From the NCBI GenBank assembly GCA_001598975.1, contig BBXU01002506.1:1-48719 (forward strand): 48,719 nucleotides of DNA, written 5' to 3'. Positions 34,201 to 47,237 of this stretch are shown one piece after another (position 1 is the first letter of the stretch; the number at the start of each line of letters is the position of its first letter). The notes beneath the pieces were generated by a model. It was not told where the DNA came from. It saw only the letters and a program-made list of their open reading frames with translations, and made no database searches. The DNA is from Parachlorella kessleri. Its lineage: Eukaryota; Chlorophyta; Trebouxiophyceae; Chlorellales; Chlorellaceae. Position numbers and translations under genes: made by a program.

Positions 34201-37200
34201 GTTCTACAAAACCACCTTCCGGTAAGGACTCAGCTACTGCGCAGCCGAGGTGTGCTTTGGTGCAGCGTGCGCGCGGCGTCAGGTCGCTGGGGTTGCAGGG
34301 CGTGGCCAGCCATCGATCATTAGGGCTGGGCTGATGGGCTGGGTTTTTGCCCGCTGCAGCATGCTAGATGCTTGCTGCCACGCAATGCCCGTGGGACCGA
34401 ACGATTACAGAGGTTCATTGTACTCTGATGGATGTTGCTTCTTGCCAGCACCCTGCAGGGAGTTCCTGGACCCTCTGGCAGTGAGTCACTTCAATGTGGA
34501 GGGAACCATTGAGTTCTCTGCTATGCTCTTTACGCCAGGTGGGTGTGCAATCTTTGGCTGATCAGGAGATTGTTGAGCGGTGGGGCCTTTCCCTGTGTGG
34601 CCTTCCCACCCTAATGTCCGGCTTGATTTGGCTTGCTAGTTGATAAGGCATGCATGTGCATGCTGGTTGGGGGAGCAGGGAGCCTGTGGTTATGTCACCT
34701 GGTAACTCCTGGGCTGTGCAGGATTTTGCATGTCAAGCCAGCATTGTCGACATTCTTGGGCACCTGGCTAAGCTTGTTGTGCTTGTGATCTGACTCTGTC
34801 TCCTAGCATAGCCTTGACAGCCCCACTCCTGTGGCAACTTCCTGCGGTGCAGCCATGGCACCGTTTGACCAGCAGGACAACATGCTGGCCCGCTCCCGCA
34901 ACATCCGCCTGTACGTCAAGCGAGTCTTCATCTCTGACGAGTTTGACGAGGATCTGATGCCGCGGTACCTGACCTTCATCAAGGGCGTTGTGGACTCCTC
35001 CGACCTGCCGCTGAATGTGTCGCGCGAGATCCTGCAGGTGGGGGCGGGCCTGGCCTGTTACAGCTGGGTGGCTGGAATCAAGGCTCCCGTGCTGTGGGTA
35101 TAGGGGCGAGAGAGCCGGGGTGTGCGGGCGCTGGTGTTAAGAGAGGTCACCGTCCCCACTGGGACGACGTTGTGTCACTTGTGCCTCTGCCACCATCGTA
35201 TCGTGCTGCACCATCTAGTGGGCTGCAGCACGCACCATTTTTGCTTTGTGAGGCCTGGTGATGTCCATAGTTCAGTTCCTCGGCCTATCTGTTCCGTCTG
35301 TTATCAGTGGTGTCACTGCCAAGCCCCGTAAATTTCTCTGCAGGAATCCCGCATTGTGCGCACCATCAAGCGTCAGCTGGTGAAGCGCGCCCTTGACATG
35401 CTGGGCGACATTGCAAAGCGTGAGGACCAGGCAGACTACACCGCCTTCTGGGAGGCATTTGGGCGCAACATCAAGCTGGGAGTGATTGAGGACCAGGCCA
35501 ACCGCGACACCCTGGCCAAGCTGCTCAGGTGCGTGCGCGTGCACAAACACAAGGAACACGATAATACGCGCAAGCCAGAGTGGGGCCACCTTACTGGGTA
35601 TCACTGGGCGCGAGCAGGAATGAGCCGGCCCGGAGCATAGCTAGAAAGTGACTTTTGCTTCGAAAGTGCTCATAAGACTGACTATACCTTTTTTTTTTGC
35701 TCTCTAGCTTGCTCTAGGCGCTACCAGCAACAATGGAGCGCTCCAGAGATGGCTGGCAGAGCATGCATTGCAGTGTGTGCGGACTGCTAACTCGCTTGGG
35801 CTACCATCTGGCTTGCAGGTTCCAGAGCAGTGCCGCAGCAGATCTGACCTCCCTGGCAGACTATGTGTCGCGCAAGAAGGAGGGCCAGAAGCAGATCTAC
35901 TACCTAGCAGGTGGGTGGTTGCTTGGGGGGCCTGGATCAGATCTGTCAGAGCGGCACCCAGTCTGTCACAATCTTTTGTTCTTCCTATACCTTTGTGAGA
36001 TTGCCTGTACCCGAGCGCTGTTGGCTGCACCTCTACCATGTCCGCCTAGTCTGCTGCCAAAATGCATTCTTGCCTTGCGTACTCCGCTGCACTTGCTCTA
36101 ACCCCAGATTGCCATGAGCAGATAGGCCCAAAATGCCATGTTCAGTGCATTGCGCCTTGCTGTACTGCAGCTGACTCACGGGAGGCTGCCGAGGCTGCTC
36201 CATTTGTGGAGAAGCTGCGCAAGCGCGGCTACGAGGTGCTCTATCTCACAGAGCCCATTGATGAGGTGGCCATCAGCAGCCTGCAGGTGGGCGTAGCCTA
36301 GTGCTGCCGCGTTGGTTTCAGAGCTTGCCCATGGTATGCTGTTCGCTGGCTTTGGTCATCATTATGTGTTTGGGGCCTCAATAGCCTCTTGGCTGTGGTG
36401 TTGTAAACGGGGTGTCAAGAAGAGCACAGCTCTTCTTGCAGGGTGGCAGGGGGGGTCAAGTAACATTTATCTCCTGCCTCGTCTGCGCTTTTCATCTTCG
36501 CGCTACCTTGGCTCTCACCCCCCTCCACATCCTTCATCTTCGCGCTACCTTGGCTCTCACCCCCCTCCACATCCTGCATGAACTCCCGCAGGAGTTTGAT
36601 GGTCTGGCCATGGCTGACGTGTCCCGCGAAGATCTGGCCCTAGAGGAGGAGAGCGAGGAGGAGAAGAAGGCGCTGGCAGAGGCAGCAGAGGCGCTGCAGC
36701 CGCTCACAGATTACATGAAGAAGGTGGGCCGAGTGATGGGCCAGGGGTGACTTGCTGCTAGTCCAACAATGCCTGGGTGCTGCTGCACACCACTGCTTTT
36801 TACTGGGCTGAGCAAGGGGGCACAACAAAGTTTTGTGTTCTTCAGTCAGCTCATCTAACTGTGTTTCATGCTGCAGTGCTTCCCAACTCTTACTATACCG
36901 CCTTTTTCATGGTGGGCGCAGGCACTGGGTGATCGTGTGGAGAAGGTGGTTGTCAGCAGCCGCCTCACCGACTCGCCAGCTATTGTAGTCACCTCCAAGT
37001 TCGGCTGGTCAGCCAACATGGAACGCATCATGCGAGCACAGGTGGGAGGCACCCTCTGCACAATATTTTCTACAGGTGGTGTGCAGCATTATACGGTGCC
37101 ACCTGTACTGCCCGCCTGTGTGAGGTGGTGTCGTGTTGTACCACACCCAGACTGCAAATTGGCACTGACGAAACATGACTAGCAGAAATGGCGTCCTCTG

Positions 37201-37897
37201 TCTGGACACTGACAGCCCCCAGGGTTACTGTTAGTGCTGCAGACAATGGGTGACAACAGGGCAGCCGAGTACATGCGCGGGCGGCGAATCATGGAGATCA
37301 ACCCGGAGCACCCCATCATCAAGGCGCTCAAGTCCAAGCTGGATTTGGAGTCGCGGGAGGTCAAGGACCAGGTGGGACCGGTTGTTTGGGTGGAGGGACG
37401 GGAAAGAGATGGTTGGATGATAGAAGTCATCCTTGCTCTGGGACGCCAGCCGTTCTTGGTGGGCCGGTGTGTAGTCTGTGCGCCTGTTTGGGCAGGTGGG
37501 CTGATACAAGTTCAGGGATGGTACATGGCTGGGCCCCAGCCGCTGGATAGGTTTGGATTGAACTGCTAGAGCTTTTGCGCCCGCAACGTATAGATTTGTG
37601 GAGGGCCTGGTGCAAGCCTACAATCGCAAGTTTGAAAGCAGCGCAGCGTGCTTTGTTGGAGGTGTCTGTGATGTCCGGCCTTCCTTCGCTTGCCCTTGCC
37701 TGCAGGTGACGTTGCTGTACGAGGCCGCCTCCCTCACTGGTGGCTTTGCCATTGACAACCCCCAGGACTTTGCCTCCCGCATCTACTCCCTCATGGGTGG
37801 CAGCAGCGGCGGCAGTGTCAGTTCTGGCAGCAGCAAGAGCAGCAGCAATGGCAGCAGCAGCGCTGGGGTGCAGCAGGTGGATGCCGAGGTAGTCTAG
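31262..37897 (+). CDS. HSP90C: Chloroplast HSP90 (HSP90C) molecular chaperone
   Basis: Sixteen exons join in phase to 772 aa: 31262-31507, 31812-31915, 32159-32381, 32838-32957, 33221-33394, 33795-33926, 34133-34221, 34459-34538, 34853-35037, 35344-35528, 35819-35910, 36171-36286, 36592-36723, 36922-37041, 37243-37371 and 37706-37897. The leader of about 65 residues is rich in Ala/Ser/Arg, like a stromal transit peptide. The ATPase domain carries [25 protein letters not shown] and [11 protein letters not shown]. The linker is short and charged (about 290-330). The middle domain has [10 protein letters not shown] with the catalytic-loop Arg. The C-terminal dimerisation domain ends in a Ser/Gly tract and DAEVV, with neither the cytosolic MEEVD nor the ER KDEL motif. 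HSP90C works in the stroma with HSP70B, for example on VIPP and imported proteins. The upstream in-frame ATG at 31253 is possible; 31262 gives the most transit-like start. Confidence 0.95.
36491..36574 (+). repeat. Exact 42-bp tandem duplication in an HSP90C intron
   Basis: Units 36491-36532 and 36533-36574 are identical over 42 bp, within the intron 36287-36591. The second copy ends 17 nt before the acceptor G at 36591. Confidence 0.95.
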
Positions 37898-38789
37898 TAG
37901 GTATCACGCGGTGTTGTATGCTTGGCGTTTGTTGTGGCACAGAGCTTACTGTGCTTGGTATCTGGTACACATTGTACCATCATTCTGTTTCCCTTGTTGA
38001 AGCTCGGCTAGTCCTCCTTCCATAGCTCCATTCTTGCAACTATGCTAATGTGCCAGCCCCTTTCAGTGTGGGTGAGTTTTTGACCTGCGCTTGATTGATT
38101 TGACCTGCGCCCTTAAACGAGGTGCTGTGGTGGTCTTGCACGCTGGTCAGCCCATGAGTAAGAAGTATGGCAACAGCCCTTGGGGCCCTCGTGGATGGGT
38201 GGCAATGGTGCGCTGGAGTGTGATGTGACACAAAACTGTTGCCACTGGCAAGGGTAACTCCTGTTCACCAACAGATGTTGATACTTTTAGGCAGCCGCTC
38301 TCGACCATGGCAGGTCATGATACTTGTCACCGAGCCAATGTGGCAAAAAGTGGCAAGCTATATGTTTCAACACTCCCTCTAGCCGTGTTGAGTGTGCTTC
38401 ACCACCAACTATCGCCGACGGCTGCTGCCCTCCTGCTTTTACCCTGCTCACAAGTGCAAACCCATCACTCACAGGCTATCAGACTACTTCCTCAGGCAAG
38501 CCCGCGAACATAACTCCATCCAGCCCCATCAGACAGTTCGCTTCCAACTCTCGGTTCGCGTGCCTGACGCCATGCCTAAAGCCTAAAGCACCGGGTGTCC
38601 AAGGCTGCCACGGTGGCACGCCCCGCCATCGTAAGTTGATATTCAGTAGGTTGCTGTTCCTCAGTACTGTCCACACTTTATACCAGGGATGGATGTATAT
38701 TTCGCAGTGTGTCCCTGATCAGTCTTCAGTTGCCTTTATACCTGCACCAACGCCTGGGACAGATAGCCTTAGCCGGCGTTGCAACCTCC
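37898..38789. other. Intergenic region between HSP90C and the branching enzyme
   Basis: Both genes are on the + strand. The stretch should contain the HSP90C 3' UTR and the branching-enzyme promoter. No TGTAA or AATAAA was spotted near the HSP90C stop. A 195-residue frame at 38324-38911 is low-complexity in composition and shifted relative to the supported start exon, so it is not called. Confidence 0.4.
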
Positions 38790-41700
38790 ATGGTGCTCTC
38801 GAGTTGCGCACAATTGGCAAGCAGCCAAGCAGCAGGCTTCCTAAACTCGCGGGCACGGACTCACACGAACCCCTTAGCAGCACGCATGTTTGGCCGATCC
38901 AACACCTATAGCCGGCGGTTTTCGTCGCTGAGCAAGCAGTGGTGAGGTTCAGCACTGCCAAAGATGTTAAAGACTGATATTGAACAGTGCAACTAGCCGA
39001 GCGGCGCTGAGATGCCAACCTTGTGAGTCATGCTTCCAACTGGGATGTCCTCTCAGCCTGGAACGAAGGAATCATGCTTCCAACTGGGATGTCCTCTCAG
39101 CCTGGAACGAAGGAAGTGTCGGGTTGCTGCAGGGCGCAACTGACTGATAGTGACAGTCAAACAGTCCCAGCAGCACCTCACGGGCAGCGCAGGACCTACT
39201 CCAAGGACGGCCTGGTGAGTGATGTTAAGCCGAGGCCTACGTAGCGGGGCAAGCCTCGGTGGTTTCATATATGAAGATTGAACAAGGCTGTCCCCGTGCC
39301 GCCAAAATTCTTATTCTTGGCCCTCAAGTGCCAGGTGAAACTTTGCCTCTTGCAAGAGTGGGATGTTACTGACTGGGCACTGGCCTGATGGTTCGTATCG
39401 GTTGGTGCACCAAATAGGGTGGGGGCCGGGGGGCGGGGTGAAGGGCAGAGGCCGCTGTACTGCACCCTCCGACTCTGGGTCTTTTCACCCCTTCTTTTGC
39501 ACAGGACCTGGTTGCTTCTGACGAGAACCTAGCAGGCCACGAGGAGCATCTCAAGTATCGCTACCAGCAGTTTCTGGCTACCAAGGATGCCATTGACCAG
39601 AATGAGGGCGGCCTTTTGGAGTTTTCTAAGGTTAGAAAAGGCGAGCGGAGATGAGCGCTTGATACCTGCGTGCCTTGTATGTGTTGAAGTGATAGAAATG
39701 CCTATATGCCTGTAGAAAGCACGGCATGCGGTCTAGCATTGCTACAAAATGAAGCAGGCAACATGCCAAACTTGTACGGAGTCTTCAGCTAACATCTGCA
39801 AGCACCCAAGAACACCTCGCGGCATTTTTATATACCATGACCGCACCCATCTGTGAGCGTTGCCCTGCTTATTTGCCAACAGACAGTGGGAGTAGGGTTC
39901 TAATTATGACCAGGACCCGCTTGTATGACCCTTTTCGCAGGGCTATGAGAAGCTGGGGATCATCCGCAAGGATGGCAAGACAGTCTACCGTGAGTGGGCA
40001 CCTGGAGCCATTGCTGCCCAACTTATAGGGGACTTCAATGGCTGGCATGGGACCTGGATGGAGCGGGACGAGTTTGGAAACTTCAGTGTGACCCTGCCTG
40101 ATGGTAAGCAGAACCCGAATGCCAGGGCTGTGTAGGGGGTAGATGGTTTGTGCCAAAATCATCGGGAATATTTTAGAACTAGTTCGACCTTGCCCATGCG
40201 ACAATACCCACGGGGAAAGACAACGGCCTGGGTGCCTGCGTCGTGGATTAGCAGCACCCAGCTGAAGTGCCCTTGCCACAAGGCCGGGGGCAGCGTTATC
40301 ATGGCAGCGGGTAGACTCCTGCTACCGCACCAGGGGGGCTCCCCAACATGCTGGGTACGATTCGCAGTTCCGGGAACACCGAATATCAGCAACCTCCTAG
40401 GTTTGACCCTGTGCCTTGACACCTTTAGGGGGCCCCTTGTGATGGTGTCATATGAGGTGACTTTGCAAGCTATGACAAAAGCTGCAAGCATGCTGTAGAG
40501 TGTGTAATTAGGTTCATTGACCTGCATATTACTAGTACAAGGGTAGCACTTGCATACCAGGCGATAACTCTCCCTGGGTTGCCGACGATAACTCTCCCTG
40601 TGATGCATGTGCAGACCCATCCGGCAACCCAGCCATCCCTCATGGCAGTCGGGTCAAGATCCGATTGCAGCACCCAGGCGGGTGGTGGGTAGATAGGCTG
40701 CCGGCCTGGGTCAAGTGGGCCACAGGTGCGCAGAAGTGCAGGCCTCTAGGGAGCGGTGTAGGAGCCTATTCACAGGACTTCGTGTTTTCAACGCAAGAGG
40801 CAGGCAATGGCAGCAAGAACTTAGCATGGATCCAGCTCTGCTAGTGTGTAATAGAGCGGCCTTGTGTGTGAGCGGAATATTTGCCTGCCGTGCATTAGTA
40901 ATTTCTTTGTGAGCTAGTGTGAGTGAATTCCACCTCGACCACCCCATGGTGTGCTGTTGTGCGCAGTTGAACCCGGCAAGATGGGCGCCAAATACGATGG
41001 CGTACACTGGGACCCTCCGGCTTCTGAGAAGTAAGGGCCGTGCGGCTGTTATAGAACCACTCTCGGCCGAACTATCTGTGCTGCATGAGATAGTGCTGCA
41101 TGCTGTTAGTGTAGCGGGTTTACTCATAAGGGCTTGGGTGGCTCACCTGCCAGTGGGCTCGGGAGTCCACAAGGGAGTTGGCAGCGCGCTTGCACCAACC
41201 ATCCTATCTGTTATTTGGTCTGCAAAACAGGTACCAATTCCGCCACCCCCGGCCGCCTCGGCCAGAGTCTCTACGCATATATGAGGCCCATGTGGGCATG
41301 AGTTCGGAGGAAGAGAAGGTGGCTTCCTATGCCTACTTCACAGGTAGCTGCGAAAGCTGCGGATGTAGGGCATGACAAAAGGCTCGTGTTGACGTATGCA
41401 TTCTAGGCCTGCCCCAAACTACCAGGCTGGACTTGCTGGCGCAGGGGCCCTGGCAGGAGTCTAACCTGCCCTGCTGAGTTGCTTTTCCTGATGTCAGTGC
41501 CGCTGGTGGTGATGCTGCAGATAACGTGTTGCCCCGCATTAAAGACCTGGGCTACAATGCCATCCAACTGATGGCCATCCAGGAGCATGCCTACTATGGC
41601 TCCTTTGGGTATCATGTCACCAACCCCTTTGCAGGTGAGTTGCGTGCATTCACATGCCCGCTTCTTGATGGTAGCCAGCATTACCTCCATGACCTTGGTG

Positions 41701-44700
41701 TTAATCTGAGCAGGCATCTCGTCAAGTTTGCAGACAGTCCATTTAATGAAACCTTTTAATGCAACTTGTTTTCAGTGCACTTTTCCGCACCTAGGCAAGG
41801 CAGTGTGCTTCGAGCTTCTTCATGAAAAATGAGTATCATATACTTTGCTGGTTACCTATCAAGGGTGCTGAGAGCACTTCCTTCATACTACGTTGCGCAG
41901 TCAGCAGCCGCAGTGGAACGCCTGAGGAACTCAAGGCGCTCATCGACGAGGCGCACAGGTGAAAGGTCGCTACACTTGTGCTATTTCCATACTGTTGCTA
42001 GTACTTTGCTGCTTTATGGCTGTAGAGGTTGGGTCACTACCATGGTGGGCTTTGGATGTGGATTGGTGCAAGTAGTAAGGAGAAAATGCCAAGGCAAAAT
42101 TTACTTACATTGTTAATCTGCAACAATGTGTTTGCGTAAATGCGTTGGTGAGTATTGCATATCAAGCTCATTTGTACTTACTAGTGCTGTGGAGCTCAAC
42201 CTCTTGGCTTTGGTGCGCGTGCAGGCTAGGCATCATGGTCCTGTTAGATATCGTGCATTCCCACATCTCTAGCAATGCAGATGATGGCTTGTCAGGTGAG
42301 TTGGTGTTAGGCCTTTGTGTGTCTTATAAATGGTTGCATTTGAGGCATCTGTGCAGCGATTTCAACATCCATTGGGCTTGTGCAGGTATCAGCGGCCTCC
42401 ACCTTGCTTCAGCCCTCCGCTACACGTCCAAGAACAGCTTGGACAGAGAGAAAGAGTGCCGTACGAGGTTGTGACTGCACCATGCCATGCTCACCGTCCC
42501 TGCCCTTTTGCAGGCTTTGATTTGGGCCAGCCGGAAGAAGCAAACTACTTCCTGCAGGGCGAGCGTGGCTACCATTCCCAGTGGGACAGTCGGCTGTTCA
42601 ACTACCGCGGCTATGAGGTGTTGCGGTACCTACTGTCCAATGTGCGATATTGGCTGGAGGAGTTCAGGTGCGCATACATTAAAAGCCTGGGGCTAGCTAC
42701 CCATCCAACCTATCTGCTGGTGTCCATTATCCATCAAGGACGGCTGCATGAGCGAAAAGAGAGCTCGGCTTTAGACAGTGTGTATCACGTGTACAAGTTG
42801 ACAAGCAGATGCAGTTGTTACTTGACATGCCCACACCGCTGCTTGGTTGGTGTTGCATAGCCATCAAATCACAGTTATGGAGGCAATACCTTCTAGCTTC
42901 CGCTCAAGTCAAGCTTCTTGTGACGGGAGCCCGCCTGCGCCGCTTGGCAGGTTTGATGGCTTCAGGTTTGACGGAGTCACATCCATGTTGTACCATCACC
43001 ATGGCATCAATGTTGGTTTTTCTGGAAGCTACTCTGAGTACTTCAGGTACGTTCCTTCGCTTACAGCTGTTATGCTTGACTAGCTAGTTACAAGGGCCAT
43101 CTCCTGACATGCACATTTTATCGTGATAGGTGCAAACTGACGGGCTTACCTCCTCTGCAGTCCTGCCACCAACGTCGATGCCGTGGTGTACCTCATGCTG
43201 GCGAATGACCTTACACACCAGCTTCTTCCTCAGGTGGGGCACTTGCTAGCCACCATGCAACTCCGCCCACAAAAGCGAACTACTTTCAGATGCAATTTGA
43301 TTGAAGTTGTGTTACAGGGGAGAGGCAAGGTGATGACTTTTTATTTGGACACATGCATTGAGGTACAGCCCATCAATGTTTCACCCTACACCATCATAAG
43401 TCGTTTGCAGGCCATAACGATAGCCGAGGATGTGTCAGGCATGCCTGCGCTCTGCCGACCAGTGGAGGAGGGGGGTGTTGGGTGAGAGATGCTGAGGTGT
43501 TGCGAGTTGGAATTTCTTTTCCCTTACTCCGCTTTATCCGTTTCGTCCGTGGGTAAAGACCTGCTAGACCGTGGAATGCTTGCAGCGTTCTTACAGACTT
43601 CACGAGGCGACATGAAACTACTGGTGACAAGTTTCATTTCCGTACAATGCAGGTTTGACTACCGGCTTGGCATGGGTCTGCCTGACTATTGGATCAAATT
43701 GTTGAAGCATGTAAAAGACGAGGACTGGCGAATGTCTGAACTTGTGAGCACACTTTGCAACAGGTGGGTCTCTATTTCAGTTGTCGGGCTTGCTGTAGGG
43801 TAGGTAGCCAGCATGAATAGTCGCTAGAATACCTACCGTCTGCACAATTTGTGGAGAGCGGGAGTTCAGTACCGCAGCTATTATTCGTTGCACATATGCT
43901 AAGCTTGCCTCGGTCACTGAGCACCTGCAGGCGCTACACAGAGAAAACCGTTGGCTATGCCGAGTCACATGACCAAGCCTTGGTTGGTGATAAGACCATT
44001 GGTAGGTTATCGCTTCCTTCTTTTCTGGCCATGCTTGATACGACACTCGACAAACCACGCCCCGCTTCCACAACAATACTCTACTTTTCTTGAAACAATC
44101 GTGTATGTTGAGGCACCCTGTTGCGATCTGTGTAGATCAATCCTAACATTTGTACATCATTAAATATAAGCACATATTGGGCATAGTGAAGTTGAGAAAG
44201 GCATCTTGCACGCCCTCGATGCCCCTTCTGCAATGCAGCTTTCCGCCTGATGGACGCGGAGATGTATTCTGGCATGTCGGTTTTACAACAGCCCTCCCCA
44301 ATTGTTGAGCGGGGCGTAGCCTTGCACAAAATGATCCGCACGATCACCATGGTAAGCCACCTTTCTATTTTATGGGAGTTATTTTTGGGTCAGGGCTGCC
44401 TGCTTTGCACCTTTCCCTTGTATGGAGGGTGGACATCACCCGCTGCTCTTATGATATGTCAACAAGGCCTGAGCTGTAGCCTTGTTCGTAATCGTTGCTC
44501 GCCCAATTGCAGGCTTTGGGAGGGGAGGCTTACCTGAACTTCATGGGCAATGAGTTTGGGCACCCCGAATGGCTTGACTTCCCAAGGCAAGGCAGTTGTC
44601 AAAGCAAGTGAACATGAGCAATCGCTTGCAAACTAATGCTATGTGTGTCTCTTTGCGTGCCGCTCTCAATGCTTGCATGTGGTAGTCTTGAGAGATCCTG

Positions 44701-46043
44701 GATCGAGAGTCTATAACCTGGAGGGGAACATTGGCTGCTTGCCCCTTTCAGGGATGGGAACAACTGGAGCTACCACTATTGCCGGAGGCAATGGAATCTT
44801 GTTGATAATCCGACGCTTCGATATAAAGACCTTCGCAGGCAAGTTCACCATCTGTTCATCTGAGGTTAGCTCACGACCGGAAGCACCATGTTGATAACCC
44901 TTAAATGCAGTGTTTTCTTGGAAACTCGCCTAGTACGCTCTTGCCTGGGTTGAAGCTAATTCTTTGCAAGCTTGCTAACCCGTGGCGGCTTCCCTTTGCA
45001 GTTGGGATGCTGCTTGTATGGCGGTGGATGAGCGCTTCCACTTCATATCGAACTCATGGCAGTGGGCCACCATGATAGATGATGAGAAACAGGTACGCTT
45101 TTTTTATTGTTGTGTATCTTTGGTACCTGCCTGGAGATTTGCTCGCTTTGCAAGCAGTGATACCTCTTATTGAGACCAGAAGTCCCCGATGATCATAACA
45201 ATATTATAAGTTTTGACAGGTTTTGGTTGCGGAGCGTGGGCCTCTAGTCTTCGTGTTCAATTTCTCACCTTCTAACGACTATGAAGGTTTGAAGGTATGC
45301 GGAGTCAATGAACGTTGCATACATCATTGGGATGTCCACCGTAAAGCCTGATCTCTGTGATAGCAGGAGAACGCTGTTCACGCTAGGTCATTGAGCGGTT
45401 CACATCGATGACAAATGCACTTGTTCCCCTTTCGGACGAAGACGTTCTATCAGACCGGTGTCGCACTGATATCTTGGCACCCATCATTCTCCGTCTTACT
45501 TTAGATATGCAAACCTTGCAGGTGCCCGTCCCAGAACCTGGGAAATACAGGGTTGTACTGGATTCAGATTCATTGGAGTTCGGTGGCAGGGGGCGGGTGG
45601 GCCATGATGTTGACCATTTCTCACAGGTGCGGCACGGGCGCACATGGGGACCTATCTGTTAACGTTGATTGGATGTGCTCTGTTAATTCGATCTTCTGCA
45701 TGTGCTAGGGGAAGCTTTTGGAACGTTCCTTACATGAGATGCAAAAGTGCACAGGATGCAGTATGTGGACCCAACGGCATCTGGCAGCATAAAGTCGTCT
45801 GAAGAACACTCTTGCTTGCCAAGGATTCTACATGCCCTTGGTGCACGTCACCTGCCTGGCCATGCACAGAGCACAATCCTAAGTGAAATGTGCTTGCAGC
45901 CTGTGATGGAGGACAACGATCTGACGGGGCCAACATCTATGTTCCATAACAGGGCGCAATATATGTTTGTCCTGGCACCATCAAGAACGGTAGTGGCTTA
46001 TCTAAAGGCCAGGGATGACATGGTGGGGGGTCCGACTTATTGA
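38790..46043 (+). CDS. SBE: 1,4-alpha-glucan (starch) branching enzyme, GH13
   Basis: Twenty-three exons join in phase to 772 aa: 38790-38941, 39133-39214, 39505-39630, 39941-40103, 40615-40725, 40967-41030, 41231-41343, 41521-41634, 41901-41958, 42225-42295, 42514-42667, 42951-43046, 43161-43233, 43411-43481, 43653-43763, 43931-44001, 44239-44351, 44513-44586, 44752-44838, 45002-45092, 45220-45294, 45522-45626 and 45900-46043. A leader of about 50 residues ([20 protein letters not shown]...) looks like a transit peptide. A CBM48-like N-terminal domain has YREWAPGA and LIGDFNGW. All four GH13 regions are present: [16 protein letters not shown] (nucleophile Asp), IAEDVSGMP (acid/base Glu) and [13 protein letters not shown]. 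The C-terminal beta domain ends with [10 protein letters not shown]. The enzyme makes alpha-1,6 branches in starch. The loop after WLDFPR is short ([14 protein letters not shown]), as in glycogen branching enzymes. The introns after 44586 and 44838 have GC donors. Confidence 0.95.
39028..39115 (+). repeat. Exact 44-bp tandem duplication in branching-enzyme intron 1
   Basis: Units 39028-39071 and 39072-39115 are identical over 44 bp, inside the intron 38942-39132. The second copy ends 17 nt before the acceptor G at 39132. Confidence 0.95.
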
Positions 46044-47237
46044 GAGCGAAGAAACACCTAAACACCCGCCCACACCTCACTGCCGGTTGTTGATCCTTGT
46101 TTCAAAACTGATGCCTGACCATTTCTTGATAGGGTTAACAACATGTTTTGTGATCGTGAAGTGCGCTTTGTGACAAACGAATGCCATAGTCTTCAATTGG
46201 AGCCAGCGGGCCAGGCCCATGTGTATCGCCCAGGTGGCGCCTGGGTGGGGCAGCTCACCTTGGAATATCTAACTAAACTGCACTTCCGCTTCGAGCAGGC
46301 CCACCGCCGGAGTCCTCGGCTCTTAGCCAAGCTGGGATGCCCAGCCACGTGGGCAGGCTTTAAGGATGAGCTGGCACTGCTCCTCCAGCAATGGCAGGCA
46401 GGAAGCAACAAACTCAGCAACACGGCCCTGCAGCAGGAGCACTGTACAATAGCCCCTTGGTGCTGTCGGCTCTTCAAGCAACAATGGGAATTGATACCGA
46501 ACTCTTCGCTGGGCCCCTAAACCTGCATTCCAGACCCCGCTACTTCTACAGCAGTGAACCTCGCGATTAAGTTTTTGATGCCCAGGTCGACGCACTCTCA
46601 CCCCGTTGGGAGGGGCTGTGCTTTGCCCACCCACCCCACCACCAAGCAAAGCTTGCCCTACGCTAGGCTATCTCCAGCGCAAAAGCTGCTCAACGGCGCT
46701 CTGTCACCGTCCTGCTGATACCCAAGACTGGCCCTCTGCAGCAACAAACAAGTACCTCCACCTCTTGGGGTCCGCGTTTTGGGACATATATTTGCTACTG
46801 ACTGTGCTCTCCAACCTGCCAACCACCGGCAGGAGACAACTCGCACAGCGAGGCTCCCCCACCGCCACCTCACTCTGCTAGTGGGTGCCAACGCCTCGGG
46901 GCACCAGAGCTACGATCCTAAACAAGTCTATGCCCGCCTCACCGCAGTCTGCGGGTCTCGCCTTAGCCCACATGCCGTCTCATGGTCCCCGGACAGCAAG
47001 CGGGCAGCAGCTGCCTTTCATGTTCAATATACGAACCAAGAGAGTAAAATTCTGGGCTCCTCCACAGCCCCGTTGGAGCTTAAGGCCCCCAACAACAATC
47101 GCTTCAAGGAATCTGGCAGATTCTATCCATCAGACACCTAGGCGCACGCGCTTGCTGAGGAACAGCTCCATTAGAGGGCCATTAATGTTGCTTGGCAGAA
47201 CGGAGCTCACTCAACCCCTAGGTGCGATGCCAGAGCT

